Shown here piece by piece: positions 26,972 through 36,082 of a stretch of DNA of 64,000 nt. Source of the stretch: an uncultured Lachnospiraceae bacterium (GTDB lineage: Bacteria; Bacillota; Clostridia; Lachnospirales; Lachnospiraceae). The stretch is from positions 124,001 to 188,000 of the forward strand of contig CALWLI010000010.1 in assembly GCA_944381485.1 (NCBI GenBank). Direction: 5' to 3'. A model generated the notes under the pieces. The model saw only the letters and a program-made list of their open reading frames with translations. It made no database searches and was not told the DNA's origin. The position numbers and the translations under genes are program-made. The first letter of the stretch is position 1. Each line of letters starts with the position of its first letter.

Positions 26972-27033
26972 ATTATACCCCCTTCAAAAGAAAAGTACAT
27001 ATGAATTTCAACAATTTATTGTAAGAATTTCAA
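26972..27033 (-). promoter_or_regulatory. mglB promoter with AraC-type direct repeats
   Basis: The minus strand has TATAAT at 26977-26972 but no recognisable -35 box at the right distance. Just upstream are two direct copies of GAATTTCAA (plus-strand 27003-27011 and 27025-27033) 22 bp apart, about two helical turns. This is the layout expected for the AraC-family response regulator encoded by the neighbouring genes. Confidence 0.6.
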
Positions 27034-27102
27034 TCAATTCGGTGAAAAACCACGCTTTTTTTGTGCGTTTTATCAGCTTTAGGGCACTGACTCGGGCCTG
27101 TA

Positions 27103-28101
27103 TTACTCATATTTGAACAGTATCCTCTGATACTCCGGCTCAAACATGTTTTCCCTTGTGACTATCGTTGTTTCGGTATACACAGTATCCTCGGAGAGCT
27201 CTTCTCCCTCCGCCAGCCTGTAGGCACTCTCCACCCCCAGATAGCCCATGGCATAGGGATTTTGTACTATCAGGGCATCGACCTCCCCTGTCTCAAGGAA
27301 ATTGACGCACACCTCATTGCTGTCAAAGGCTATCACCGACACGCTGTCCTTGTTCCCCAGGTCATATATGGCTTTACCCACACCCAGGCTTGTCCATTCA
27401 TTGAATGTCACTATGACATTTGTCTCAGGGCTTGTGGCCAGAAGCTCCTTTGTGCCTCTGCAGGCATCGTCAACAGTGGAAAGCACATAGGTGCTCTCTA
27501 TGCTTTGCACCCGTTCATCTGTGCTTATGGCCTCCCTGAAGCCCTGTTCTCTCTGTCTGCCGTTCTCGGTGTTTCTGTCAAAGTTGACTATTCCTATATG
27601 GAATTCATCAAATCCCTCCGAAGCTTCAATCACAGCCCTTGCCGCCATCCTTCCCGCCTCATAATTGTCCGTGCTTATGCGGCGGCTGACCTTGTCACTG
27701 TTTACGTCGCTGTCAATAATGACCACAGGAACACCTTTTGAGGCAGCGTAATCCACAGCCTCCCCATTGGCGTTAAAATCCACTGCCGAAAAAACTATGC
27801 CGTCACTGCCGCCGTCCACAGCCTCCCTTATCATCTCATTTTGGGTCTCATAGTCCTCCTCGTCCTCCGGGCCCATGGTATCAAGCTCCACATTGTACTC
27901 TGTGGCTGCCGCATTGCCTCCGGAAAATACCGACTTGAAGAATTCCGAGTCCGTGGACTTCATTATCATGCTTATCCTATATTTGCTGCTTCGGGCTCCG
28001 GTATCTATATAGGCCTTGTAGGAAACATTGAGGAGAAAAGCCGTCGCCGCCACAAAAAGCAGTACAGCAACATACCATTTCAGATTTTTCTTATTTGGCA
28101 T
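27103..28101 (-). CDS. Membrane-anchored sugar-binding sensor protein
   Basis: A 332-residue protein with an uncleaved-looking N-terminal helix (about residues 8-25) followed by a LacI/ribose-binding-protein type domain (YRISMIMKSTDSEFFKSVFSGG, GIVFSAVDF, VVIIDSDVNSD). It has no lipobox and no partner permease. With the following histidine kinase and response regulator it forms a three-component system, like XylFII-LytS-YesN, that probably reports extracellular sugar. The second ATG (28101) is chosen because GAGGAG is seven bases upstream. It overlaps the end of the kinase gene. Confidence 0.8.
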   Translation of the reverse strand: MPNKKNLKWYVAVLLFVAATAFLLNVSYKAYIDTGARSSKYRISMIMKSTDSEFFKSVFSGGNAAATEYNVELDTMGPEDEEDYETQNEMIREAVDGGSDGIVFSAVDFNANGEAVDYAASKGVPVVIIDSDVNSDKVSRRISTDNYEAGRMAARAVIEASEGFDEFHIGIVNFDRNTENGRQREQGFREAISTDERVQSIESTYVLSTVDDACRGTKELLATSPETNVIVTFNEWTSLGVGKAIYDLGNKDSVSVIAFDSNEVCVNFLETGEVDALIVQNPYAMGYLGVESAYRLAEGEELSEDTVYTETTIVTRENMFEPEYQRILFKYE

Positions 28102-29833
28102 CAGCATACTCCTCCTCTATCTTTGGCATCCTTATGGTCACCTTGGTACCCACATCAGGCTCACTCTCTATATTTATTCCGTATTTATCTCCGAAGTATA
28201 TCTTTACCCTGTCATTTACATTTTTTATGCCTATCCCCCCGGTCCTTCCCGGACCGTCCTTTTTAAGTATGTCCTCGCACTGCTCTTTTGTCATTCCCAC
28301 TCCGTTATCTGAAACCGAGAATATCACGTCTTCTCCCTCGGAGTATATGTCCACCTTGATCTCTCCCTCATCTATCATTCTGTTTATGCCGTGATATATG
28401 GCATTTTCGATTATGGGCTGAAGGGTTATCTTGTTGCAGTAATACTTAAGGCACTTTTCTTCCACATTGAAGCTGTAGCTGAACTGATTCTTGTACCTGA
28501 AGTTCTGTATCTTGAGGTAGCTCTTTGCATGTTCCACCTCCTTCTCAACAGGAATGAGCTCATGGCCCTTGCTTATGCTTATCCTGAAGAGCCTTGCCAG
28601 AGCATTTACCATCTCCACAGCCTCCTTGTTCCTTCCGTCCTCGCACATCCAGGCTATGGAGTCAAGGGTATTGTACAGAAAATGTGGATTTATCTGGGCC
28701 TGAAGTGCCCTGAGCTCTGTCTTTCTCAGAACAGTCTCCTCGTTTTTGACCTTTTCCATCAGCTCCTGTATCCTTATGACCAAATGTCCGAAGGAATCCG
28801 AGAGAGAGTTGATCTCATAGCTGCCTCTCACAGGCTTGTAGGAAAAACCCGAAGCATCCTTCTCGAATTCTCCCATAGCTGTCATAAGCTCCCCTATAGG
28901 CCTTGTTATATGTTTGGTCAGTACTATACTGCTTATCATGGTGGCTGCTATCACTATAAATATAAGCACCAGAAGCAGAGACAGGCATCTCATGAGATTG
29001 TCCGTTATGGTTTCATCCACGAAGCTCACAGCCACTGTTCTCCAGCCGCTGTCCTCCTTGGTCTTTATGCTGTATATTATGCCTCCCTCCTCCATGCTTC
29101 CGTCGGGGGCATCCTTCAACACCTCAGTATTCTCCTTCTTAAGTCCCGCAAATATCAGCTGCTGTTGAGGGTGATATACTATGTCCCCCTCGCTGTCCAT
29201 GATAAAGCAGTATCCGTGGCTTCCTATTCCGATATTGTCCACATAGGCTGCTATCTGTGAAAACTTTGAGTCAAGGACCACAGCCCGAAGTCCCTCACTT
29301 GTACTCACTATCCCGGTGATGGACACCACCCAGGGATAGCTGTTTACGAATATGCTCTCCACGTGGGGCTTTGATATAGTGTAGTAGTAAGCGTTTGAGG
29401 GAAGCAGGTCCATGTCAAAGGAAAGATTTTTGTATATCTCAGGCTTTAATATCTCTGTTCCTGTCCATGCATTGAGCAGTTCCCCATTTTCCATGTCGTA
29501 CTCTGTGACCGCGACTGCATCGGGGCGCATCTCCACCAGGGCATTTAATATCTCATTTCTCTCCTCCTCATCACATCTGAAGGCATATTTTATCCTTTCC
29601 ATGGAGTTGTCTATATCAGACATGTAATTTCCAACTATGTCTGTGATCTGTCCGGTGGCCTGTTCTCCTGAGATCATCACATTTCTCACCATGGAGGCGT
29701 GATATATATGTATAAATACAGCGGCTCCCGATATAAGAGCCACTGTGATTATGCTCACCACCAAAAGAGTCATTACTCCGGATGCGGTGTTGAGCCTGTC
29801 TTTTATTTCTTTTACAATACGGCTTACTTTCAT
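28091..29833 (-). CDS. Sensor histidine kinase (YesM/LytS type)
   Basis: A 580-residue membrane kinase. TM1 is near residues 20-44, followed by an extracellular Cache-like domain, TM2 near 283-305, then HAMP and a His_kinase domain with AQINPHFLYNTLDSI around the phospho-accepting His (about 390). The ATP-binding end has NGVGM and GGIGIKNVNDR. The gene starts 20 bp after the response regulator and overlaps the sensor protein gene, so all three are coupled. The likely signal is sugar bound by the neighbouring binding protein; the likely output is mglBAC. Confidence 0.88.
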   Translation of the reverse strand: MKVSRIVKEIKDRLNTASGVMTLLVVSIITVALISGAAVFIHIYHASMVRNVMISGEQATGQITDIVGNYMSDIDNSMERIKYAFRCDEEERNEILNALVEMRPDAVAVTEYDMENGELLNAWTGTEILKPEIYKNLSFDMDLLPSNAYYYTISKPHVESIFVNSYPWVVSITGIVSTSEGLRAVVLDSKFSQIAAYVDNIGIGSHGYCFIMDSEGDIVYHPQQQLIFAGLKKENTEVLKDAPDGSMEEGGIIYSIKTKEDSGWRTVAVSFVDETITDNLMRCLSLLLVLIFIVIAATMISSIVLTKHITRPIGELMTAMGEFEKDASGFSYKPVRGSYEINSLSDSFGHLVIRIQELMEKVKNEETVLRKTELRALQAQINPHFLYNTLDSIAWMCEDGRNKEAVEMVNALARLFRISISKGHELIPVEKEVEHAKSYLKIQNFRYKNQFSYSFNVEEKCLKYYCNKITLQPIIENAIYHGINRMIDEGEIKVDIYSEGEDVIFSVSDNGVGMTKEQCEDILKKDGPGRTGGIGIKNVNDRVKIYFGDKYGINIESEPDVGTKVTIRMPKIEEEYADAK

Positions 29834-29853
29834 TGAAGTCTCCCGCCTTCCTT

Positions 29854-31446
29854 TCAGGCTTTTTCCGAGGCATTCTGCCTCAGCATATTGGGAGAAAGGC
29901 CTTCGTACTTTTTAAAGCAATAGCTGAAATAGTGCTGGTCGTTATATCCGCAGGCCTCTGAGATCTCCCTGATCTTCATGGAGGTGTCAAGGAGCAGATG
30001 TTTTGCCGTCTCCATTCGCTTAAAGGTAAGGAAATCTATAAAACTCCTGCCGGTGCCCTTCTTTATAAGAGCACTCAGGTAATTGGGGCTTACCCCTATA
30101 TCCGCGCTGGCTCTCATAAGAGACAGATCGGCATCGGAAAAGTTTTCTTCTATATATTTTATGGCATGTTGGCAGATGTCCATGCTGCTCTTGGATTTTT
30201 TCTCAGCTATGCCTCTCATTACGTTTATACAAAATGTCACAAAATGCTCAAGAGAATCCTTCAGCTCGCTGTCCAGGAAGAGAAGCTGCTGCATAAAGCT
30301 GTCCTTTTTTATAAGCTCCGCATCAGGCTCCGGGGAGGCTGAGTACAGTAACCTGCACACTCCCGAAAAAAGCTCCATAAGAAAGAAATCCGTCTCCTTT
30401 TTTGATACTTTTTTCTCCTCCAACTCGCCGAAGGCCTTTTTAAGGCTTTCCCTGAGCTCATCTTCATTCCCGGATTTAAGCTTCTCCTCTATGTCCGTTA
30501 CCTTGGACATGACCATGTCTATATCAGGTCCTGAAAAAATCTCCTCATCTGAAGCGTATCTTATGCTGCTTTCCGCCGTGACAGACCGAAGAGCGTTGAC
30601 AGAATCGGTGTAGGACTCGTTCAGCCCGCCAAGATCAGTTCTCGCTCTCCCCACACCTATCCTGCACTTAAGCTTCAGTATCCTGTCCGAAGACTGTATA
30701 AGCTCATCGAATATAATATGCATGTATTTGTCAAAGGAGCCCTGAGTGGCGGCTATAACTGATACTATCTTATCCCCCAGAAAAAAGCTGCTGAAGTGCT
30801 TCAGATATTTCTCAAGTATGCTGTCCACTGCATGCACATGGCTGTACTCCGTGCAATTTTTGCCCTCTGCGTCCGTAAAATCCAGGGATATGACATCATA
30901 TCTGAGGTTTTCAGAGTCCTTTCCTATAAATCCGAAGGCCTCCGCATCCTTTTTAAGTCTCTCCTCCGATCTCCCCGAGCCTGAAGTCCTTGTGGAATCA
31001 AGCATTACCGTCAGCAGGAACTCCGAAAGATTGAAATCGTTTTTTCTTATCCGGGCGAAATCTTCAAATATATGGTCCAGCTTTTCCTTTATATTTATGA
31101 GGTTTTCGGTGAGCTCCGACATGGATATGGGTTTGAGCATGTAACTGATTATGTTGTAGCGTATCGCCTCCTGAGCATAGGAGAAGTCATCGTAACCGCT
31201 CAAGAAGGCTATCTGTGTATATGGTCTTACCTCCCTCACCTGTCTTGCCAGCTCCAGGCCTGAGATAAAGGGCATCCTTATATCCGTGAGAAGAAGGTCC
31301 GGCTCTGTTTTTTCCACCAGCTCCAAGGCCTCCGCTCCGTTCTCAGCCTCTCCCACCAACTCAAAGCCTATGCTTTTCCAATCGATTTTTCTTACTATGG
31401 CTCTTCTCAGTTCTTCTTCGTCATCAGCCACCAGGATCTTATACAT
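29854..31446 (-). CDS. Response regulator with AraC-type DNA-binding domain (YesN type)
   Basis: A 530-residue regulator. The receiver occupies residues 1-120 with phospho-acceptor D54 (LLTDIRMP) and the conserved lysine in MLKPIS. A long middle region links to a C-terminal AraC HTH pair (ISEACGYNDQHYFSYCFKKYEGLSPNMLR). Expected to activate mglB at the direct repeats 27003-27033. Its ATG overlaps the cytosine methylase stop in the sequence TGATG, so the methylase and the sensory genes are translationally coupled. Confidence 0.88.
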   Translation of the reverse strand: MYKILVADDEEELRRAIVRKIDWKSIGFELVGEAENGAEALELVEKTEPDLLLTDIRMPFISGLELARQVREVRPYTQIAFLSGYDDFSYAQEAIRYNIISYMLKPISMSELTENLINIKEKLDHIFEDFARIRKNDFNLSEFLLTVMLDSTRTSGSGRSEERLKKDAEAFGFIGKDSENLRYDVISLDFTDAEGKNCTEYSHVHAVDSILEKYLKHFSSFFLGDKIVSVIAATQGSFDKYMHIIFDELIQSSDRILKLKCRIGVGRARTDLGGLNESYTDSVNALRSVTAESSIRYASDEEIFSGPDIDMVMSKVTDIEEKLKSGNEDELRESLKKAFGELEEKKVSKKETDFFLMELFSGVCRLLYSASPEPDAELIKKDSFMQQLLFLDSELKDSLEHFVTFCINVMRGIAEKKSKSSMDICQHAIKYIEENFSDADLSLMRASADIGVSPNYLSALIKKGTGRSFIDFLTFKRMETAKHLLLDTSMKIREISEACGYNDQHYFSYCFKKYEGLSPNMLRQNASEKA

Positions 31447-32603
31447 CAGGCCTCCTTGGATAATACTCTCTTTATCTCAGCCGCTATGGCTTCTATAACA
31501 TTTACTGTAACGCTGTTTCCCAATTGCTTGTAGAGGTGTGTGTCGGCTAATTCAAGCTTAAAGCTGTCCGGGAAGCCCTGGAGTCTGGCCCACTCTCTCG
31601 GGGTAAGCTTTCTCACGCCCTCCCTGTTCACCTCTCCCTTTATATGGGTAACCGGCCTGAAGTCCTTAAGTCTCGGATCTCTTATGAGGTTTCTCTCTCT
31701 CCCCATTCCCCCGCATACAAGGGCTCCTGCTATTCCGTCAATGTCTCTTATCTCATATCCGAAGCCGTTTCCCTTCTTCAGGTGCCTCTCCTTATGCCTT
31801 CTCAAGGTCTCAAGGTAAACGTCGGACAGATAATATTTCGTGCTCACCGTATCCTTTTCCATAATGTCTTTTATGGAGGTCTCTTTTTCGGTGCCCTTGG
31901 GGAAGCTGAAATCGCTGCTGTCTATATCCTTCCTGAAGGCTACTATATATACCCTCTCCCTGTTTTGGGGCACTCCGAAATCCTTGCTGTTGAGCACAGC
32001 AGAGTACACATTGTAGCCCAGCTGGCGAAGAGTACCTTTTATGACTTCAAAGGTCCTGCCCTTATCGTGTATCACAAGGCCCTTAACGTTCTCGCAGAAT
32101 ATGACCTTGGGCTTGTGGAACTCGCATATCCTTGCCACATCGAAAAAGAGTGTACCCCTTGACATCCCCTTGTAGTCATCGTCAAAGCCCATACGTTTTC
32201 CTGCAAGACTGAAGGCCTGGCAGGGAAAGCCGGCAAGGCAGATGTCAAAATGAGGGATATTTTCCTCTTTTTCCAGGGTAATGTCTCCCGCTATATCAAA
32301 GCTGTCATGGAAGTTGAGTCTGTAGGTCTTTTTTGCGTATTCGTCCCACTCACAGGCATAGACTGTCTCAATGTCCTGTCCGAAGGCTCTGTCAAAGCCC
32401 AGTCTGATGCCGCCTATACCTGCAAAGAGATCTATGGACCTGAATACCTTCCTTTCCCTCTCAAGTTCTCTGTACCGAGAAAGCAGATACGCCAATTTGC
32501 GGGAAAGGCCTTCACCCCTCCCGCAGTTCTCTATGGTCTCTATTTCTTTGTCTGTAAGATATATATTGTAAGCTTTTGCTGTCTCTCTTGTAGGCTCGGA
32601 CAT
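31446..32603 (-). CDS. DNA (cytosine-5-)-methyltransferase, orphan
   Basis: A 385-residue C5 methylase. After about 52 extra N-terminal residues come motif I FRSIDLFAGIGGIRLGF, the catalytic Pro-Cys in GFPCQAFSLAG, FCENVKGL, PQNRERVYIVAF and the final LGNSVTVNV. The Dcm-like layout and the neighbouring Vsr-type gene suggest a 5-methylcytosine context such as CCWGG, but the target cannot be read from sequence. No restriction endonuclease is adjacent. GGGAGATATT precedes the ATG, and it has its own promoter at 32636-32664. Confidence 0.92.
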   Translation of the reverse strand: MSEPTRETAKAYNIYLTDKEIETIENCGRGEGLSRKLAYLLSRYRELERERKVFRSIDLFAGIGGIRLGFDRAFGQDIETVYACEWDEYAKKTYRLNFHDSFDIAGDITLEKEENIPHFDICLAGFPCQAFSLAGKRMGFDDDYKGMSRGTLFFDVARICEFHKPKVIFCENVKGLVIHDKGRTFEVIKGTLRQLGYNVYSAVLNSKDFGVPQNRERVYIVAFRKDIDSSDFSFPKGTEKETSIKDIMEKDTVSTKYYLSDVYLETLRRHKERHLKKGNGFGYEIRDIDGIAGALVCGGMGRERNLIRDPRLKDFRPVTHIKGEVNREGVRKLTPREWARLQGFPDSFKLELADTHLYKQLGNSVTVNVIEAIAAEIKRVLSKEA

Positions 32604-32635
32604 AATATCTCCCTGTCTGAAAAGTTTATGATGAC

Positions 32636-32664
32636 ATTATATCCTAAATCTCACCTTTTATCAA
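32636..32664 (-). promoter_or_regulatory. Sigma-A promoter ahead of the cytosine methylase
   Basis: On the minus strand TTGATA (32664-32659), exactly 17 bp, then TATAAT (32641-32636), in the vsr-methylase gap. It would transcribe the methylase and the three sensory genes downstream. Confidence 0.75.
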
Positions 32665-32679
32665 TCACGGCTGTCTCCC

Positions 32680-33111
32680 TCAGGCCTTCTCTCTCACCTC
32701 TCTGATGCAGGCCTCTATCTCATCTGCGCACTTGTCAGGATCCTTGAGTATGTCCTTACGCCAAAAATGAAGGGCTCTCCAGCCCATAAATTCCAGCTCC
32801 TTGTCGATCTTGTAATCCCTCTCTATATTCTTTCCTATCTTTTCTGTCCAGAACTCTCCCCTCGGCTGTCCTTCAAAGTGCTTTTTAAGCTCCTCAAAAT
32901 CCTTTCCGTGGAAAAACTCGCTGTCGCAGAATATGGCTATCTTATACTTTGTGAGAACAATATCCGGCTTTCCCGGAAGCTTCTTATAGTTCTTTCTGTA
33001 TCTGTAGCCCCTCTCCCACAGCTTGGCTCTCAAAATAAGCTCAATATCCGTATCACGGTTCTTTACCCTGCGCATATTCTCGCTTCGCTTTGCCTTGCTG
33101 ACCCTGTCCAT
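32680..33111 (-). CDS. vsr: Very short patch repair (Vsr-like) endonuclease
   Basis: A 143-residue Vsr-family nuclease that in known cases nicks at T:G mismatches created by deamination of 5-methylcytosine. Hallmarks are the start VSKAKRSENMRRVKNRDTDIE, KLPGKPDIVLTKYKIAIFCD with the catalytic Asp, and the FFHG and FWTEKIGKNIERD segments. The zinc-site region reads CDSEFFHGKD in place of the usual DGCFWHGC, so that site is altered. Its position next to the methylase fits a mutation-avoidance role. GAGG lies upstream of the ATG, 12 bp after the amidohydrolase. Confidence 0.88.
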   Translation of the reverse strand: MDRVSKAKRSENMRRVKNRDTDIELILRAKLWERGYRYRKNYKKLPGKPDIVLTKYKIAIFCDSEFFHGKDFEELKKHFEGQPRGEFWTEKIGKNIERDYKIDKELEFMGWRALHFWRKDILKDPDKCADEIEACIREVREKA

Positions 33112-33123
33112 AAAAATATCCCT

Positions 33124-34317
33124 CTACTCAAACTCTCCTGATAAATATGCCAAGGCATAATCCACATATATATTGCAGGAGAGAAGAAGGGCATCCTCGT
33201 CAATATCAAAATGTCCGTTGTGCTGAGCCACAGCTGTATTGGGGTTTCTGTCATTTTGAGTACCCAAGAAGGCGTACATTCCCTTTGTCTCAGCAAGGTA
33301 ATCAGCAAAGTCATCCGCCACAAGGGCCTTCTCCTGGTCATGGATTATGCACTTCTTCGGAATGAGCCTCTCCGCTATAAGGCTCACCTCCCTGACCGCC
33401 TCCGTATCATTTATTAGGGGTGCGGCATAGTCCTTGAACTCCACCTTTGCCTCTGCCTCAAACATGGAGGCCGTGCCCTCGGCTATCTCCCTTACCCTTC
33501 GGTTTGTCCTCTCTCTGCTCTCATGGGAAAAGGCCCTGGTAGTGCCCTCAAGCACAGCATCCTCAGCCACGATATTGTAGGAGGTCCCGGCCTCAAGCCT
33601 GCCCACTCCTACTATTACAGTGTCAGTAGGTGAAGTACCCCTTGATACTATTGACTGAAGCGCATTTACTGTCTGGGAAGCTATGTACAGGGCATCCTTT
33701 CCCAATTCAGGAGTTGAGACGTGGGCTCCCTTCCCCTTAATGCTTATTTTAAAGTAATCGCAGCTGGCGTTCATAGGCCCCGGAGTGAGAGAGATGGTAC
33801 CTGCCTTAAGCTTGGGGCAGACATGAGTCCCGTATACTCTCCCCACATCCTTTAAAAGCCCTGCTTTGACAAAAAGCTTTGCCCCGGCCCCTATCTCCTC
33901 AGCCTGCTGAAAAAAGAGCTTTACTCTCCCTGAAAACTCATTTTCCTTCTCCTTAAGGACCTTGGCCGCAGCAAGCAGAGTGGCCGTGTGACCGTCATGT
34001 CCGCAGGCATGGCAGTAGCCATCATTTTGGGAGCTGTACTCGCAGCTTTTCAGATCCTTCATGGGAAGGGCATCAATGTCAGCCCTGAGGGCTATGACTC
34101 TTCTTTTCTCGTCCTTGCCGCAAGGCTTTGTCCCATCTATAAAGGCATACACCCCTGTATCCCCTACCCTCTCATGAGGGATGCCGAAGCTGTCAAGCTC
34201 CCTCTCTATGGTTTTTGCCGTGTTGAATTCATGTAGGCCGGGCTCCGGATGCATATGGAAGTAACGCCTCATTGTCACTATATAATCTCTTTCCTTTTTT
34301 ATGTAGTCCTTAAGCAT
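33124..34317 (-). CDS. M20 family amidohydrolase
   Basis: A 397-residue zinc amidohydrolase of the M20D class (N-acyl-amino-acid or hippurate hydrolase type). Metal and catalytic segments are ALRADIDALPM, CHACGHDGHTATLLAAA and QQAEEIGAGAK. A central dimerisation domain follows (GPMNASCDYFKISIKGKGAH). AAGGAGGAGACAT precedes the ATG. It sits directly after metQ, so one plausible substrate is an N-acyl or peptide form of methionine brought in by MetNIQ. A terminator in between means it is probably read by read-through. Confidence 0.88.
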   Translation of the reverse strand: MLKDYIKKERDYIVTMRRYFHMHPEPGLHEFNTAKTIERELDSFGIPHERVGDTGVYAFIDGTKPCGKDEKRRVIALRADIDALPMKDLKSCEYSSQNDGYCHACGHDGHTATLLAAAKVLKEKENEFSGRVKLFFQQAEEIGAGAKLFVKAGLLKDVGRVYGTHVCPKLKAGTISLTPGPMNASCDYFKISIKGKGAHVSTPELGKDALYIASQTVNALQSIVSRGTSPTDTVIVGVGRLEAGTSYNIVAEDAVLEGTTRAFSHESRERTNRRVREIAEGTASMFEAEAKVEFKDYAAPLINDTEAVREVSLIAERLIPKKCIIHDQEKALVADDFADYLAETKGMYAFLGTQNDRNPNTAVAQHNGHFDIDEDALLLSCNIYVDYALAYLSGEFE

Positions 34318-34350
34318 ATGTCTCCTCCTTATAAGGTCTGAAAAAAAGCA

Positions 34351-34369
34351 AGGCCGCCACAGGCGGCCT
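34351..34369 (-). terminator. Terminator after metQ
   Basis: AGGCCGCC and GGCGGCCT enclose a three-base loop and are followed on the minus strand by TGCTTTTTTTC. It separates metNIQ from the amidohydrolase gene. Confidence 0.85.
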
Positions 34370-34379
34370 CTAAGCTCTA

Positions 34380-35276
34380 TTAAAATGCGCAGATGAATGC
34401 TCCGTCGTATGCCTCATCTATGGTTGCCTTTACCTCGTCTGTCTGATAAGCCTCTACAACTTTCTTGTAGGTCTCATTATCCTTGTCCTCTGTCCTTGCG
34501 GCTATAATGTTTATAAGCTGAGCCACATTGGGGTTTGTTTCAGGGTCAACGTCCTCTGTAAATATTGCGTCCTCCTTGGGGTTGAGGCCTGCGGTAAATG
34601 CATTTCCTCCGTTTATTACAGCTGCAGTGCAGTCGGGGAGAAGATTTGCAAGTGTGGCTGACTCAGCCTCAAGTATCTCTATCTCCACATTGTACTTTGT
34701 AATGTCAAGCTTTGTGGGAGTATAGCCCTTCTCGGGATCACACTCTATAAGGCCTGCCGCCTCCAAAAGCTTAAGTGCCCTTCCTCCGTTTGTAAGGTCG
34801 CTGGGGATAGCTATGATATCTCCGTCCTTTATGTCCTCAACAGATGATATCTTGTCCTTGTTGTTGAATATTGCCAGAGGAGCGATGATGGTGTCTCCGA
34901 TATCCACAAGATCATAGCCGGCTGTCTCAATATCGTTTGCCAAAAATGCCTTGTGCTGGAAAGCATTGAGGTCTATCTCCCCGTCATTTAAAGCTCTGTT
35001 GGGTGTGGCGTAATCTGTAAACTTCACAAGCTCAACCTGAATACCCTCGGGGGCAAGAAGCTCATTTATAGTATCCCACTGGGCATTGTACTCTCCTACA
35101 ACTCCTACTGTGACTGTTGTCACATCTCCTGAGGCCTCAGTCTCAGCAGCCTCTTCCGTAGCCTCCGCCTCGGCAGCAGCTGTTGTCTCCTCGGAAGCAT
35201 TGCTTCCGCAGCCTGCCAGTAAGAGGGCAGCTCCCAGTCCTAAAATCGCAGCCAAATTTCTTTTTTTCATAATCAT
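34380..35276 (-). CDS. metQ: Methionine ABC transporter substrate-binding lipoprotein
   Basis: A 298-residue NlpA/MetQ lipoprotein with lipobox LAGC (Cys at about 23) and an Ala/Glu linker. The mature part shows VELVKFTDYATPNRALNDGEIDLNAFQHKAFL, typical of methionine binders, and ends DGAFICAF. It delivers methionine to MetI and MetN. Gene order metN-metI-metQ is standard, and the upstream T-box with a methionine specifier supports the substrate. Confidence 0.93.
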   Translation of the reverse strand: MIMKKRNLAAILGLGAALLLAGCGSNASEETTAAAEAEATEEAAETEASGDVTTVTVGVVGEYNAQWDTINELLAPEGIQVELVKFTDYATPNRALNDGEIDLNAFQHKAFLANDIETAGYDLVDIGDTIIAPLAIFNNKDKISSVEDIKDGDIIAIPSDLTNGGRALKLLEAAGLIECDPEKGYTPTKLDITKYNVEIEILEAESATLANLLPDCTAAVINGGNAFTAGLNPKEDAIFTEDVDPETNPNVAQLINIIAARTEDKDNETYKKVVEAYQTDEVKATIDEAYDGAFICAF

Positions 35277-35401
35277 CTCTCTCCTTTTTTATTTTAGTTA
35301 TTGTTTTTTTGTTTTAATCATTGTTTATTTTTCAGTTATTATTTATTTGTCTGTCTTGTTAATTGATCTTATTATCCTGCTTGATTTAATCCTACAGTTC
35401 C

Positions 35402-36082
35402 TTAATGCTTTGTCTTCTTTATTATGAAATTTCCCACCAGCTGAACTATGCTGACCATTATGAGTGTGATTATAACTGATATCCATATCGTGTCTCTCTG
35501 ATGCAGCTGATATCCGTATCTTATGGCGAAATCTCCGACTCCCCCTGCTCCTACGGCTCCCGCCATGGTGGTGAGACCTATAAGGCTTATCAAGGTTATC
35601 ATGGAAACTCTGGCTATGCCCGGTATGCTCTCTCTTAAGTATACAGAAAAGATGATCTCAATGGGCGAAAAGCCCATGGCCTCGCTGGCCTCAATGAGTC
35701 CGGGATCAACCTCGGCTATAGCCGTCTCTATCTGTCTTGAGAAGAAGGGAACTGTTCCGAATATAAGAGGAACATATGCTCCCTCAACTCCCAGGCTGGT
35801 CCCCACTATGGTTCTGCTCAGGGGAATCAGCAGGAACAGAAGGATGAGGAAGGGGATGGATCTCAGGATATCTATCGCCTTGTCTATAATGTTGTAGACA
35901 GGAAGGCATTCAAGTATTCCTCCCTTCCGGGTAACTATGAGCAGTGAGCCGAAGAACAGTCCGAAGAAAAATGATATTATTCCTGAGACCGCCACCATCT
36001 GCACTGTCTGCCCTGTACACTTTATAAGCTCAGGTGCGAGCTTTTCAAGGTTCGGAAAAATCTGATATATTATTCCCATCAC
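35402..36082 (-). CDS. metI: Methionine ABC transporter permease
   Basis: A 226-residue permease with five or so membrane spans and the EAA loop IEASEAMGFSPIEIIFSVYLRESIPG, typical of MetI. The start overlaps the metN end by four bases. A 125-bp AT-rich spacer with no recognised element separates it from metQ. Confidence 0.93.
   Translation of the reverse strand: MMGIIYQIFPNLEKLAPELIKCTGQTVQMVAVSGIISFFFGLFFGSLLIVTRKGGILECLPVYNIIDKAIDILRSIPFLILLFLLIPLSRTIVGTSLGVEGAYVPLIFGTVPFFSRQIETAIAEVDPGLIEASEAMGFSPIEIIFSVYLRESIPGIARVSMITLISLIGLTTMAGAVGAGGVGDFAIRYGYQLHQRDTIWISVIITLIMVSIVQLVGNFIIKKTKH

Noticed and set aside
28391..29260. 289-residue open frame on the plus strand
   Set aside because: It lies fully antisense to the histidine kinase gene, has no ribosome-binding site and no recognisable domains.
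31446..33111. Complete restriction-modification system
   Set aside because: There is a methylase and a Vsr-like repair nuclease but no restriction endonuclease in the flanks.
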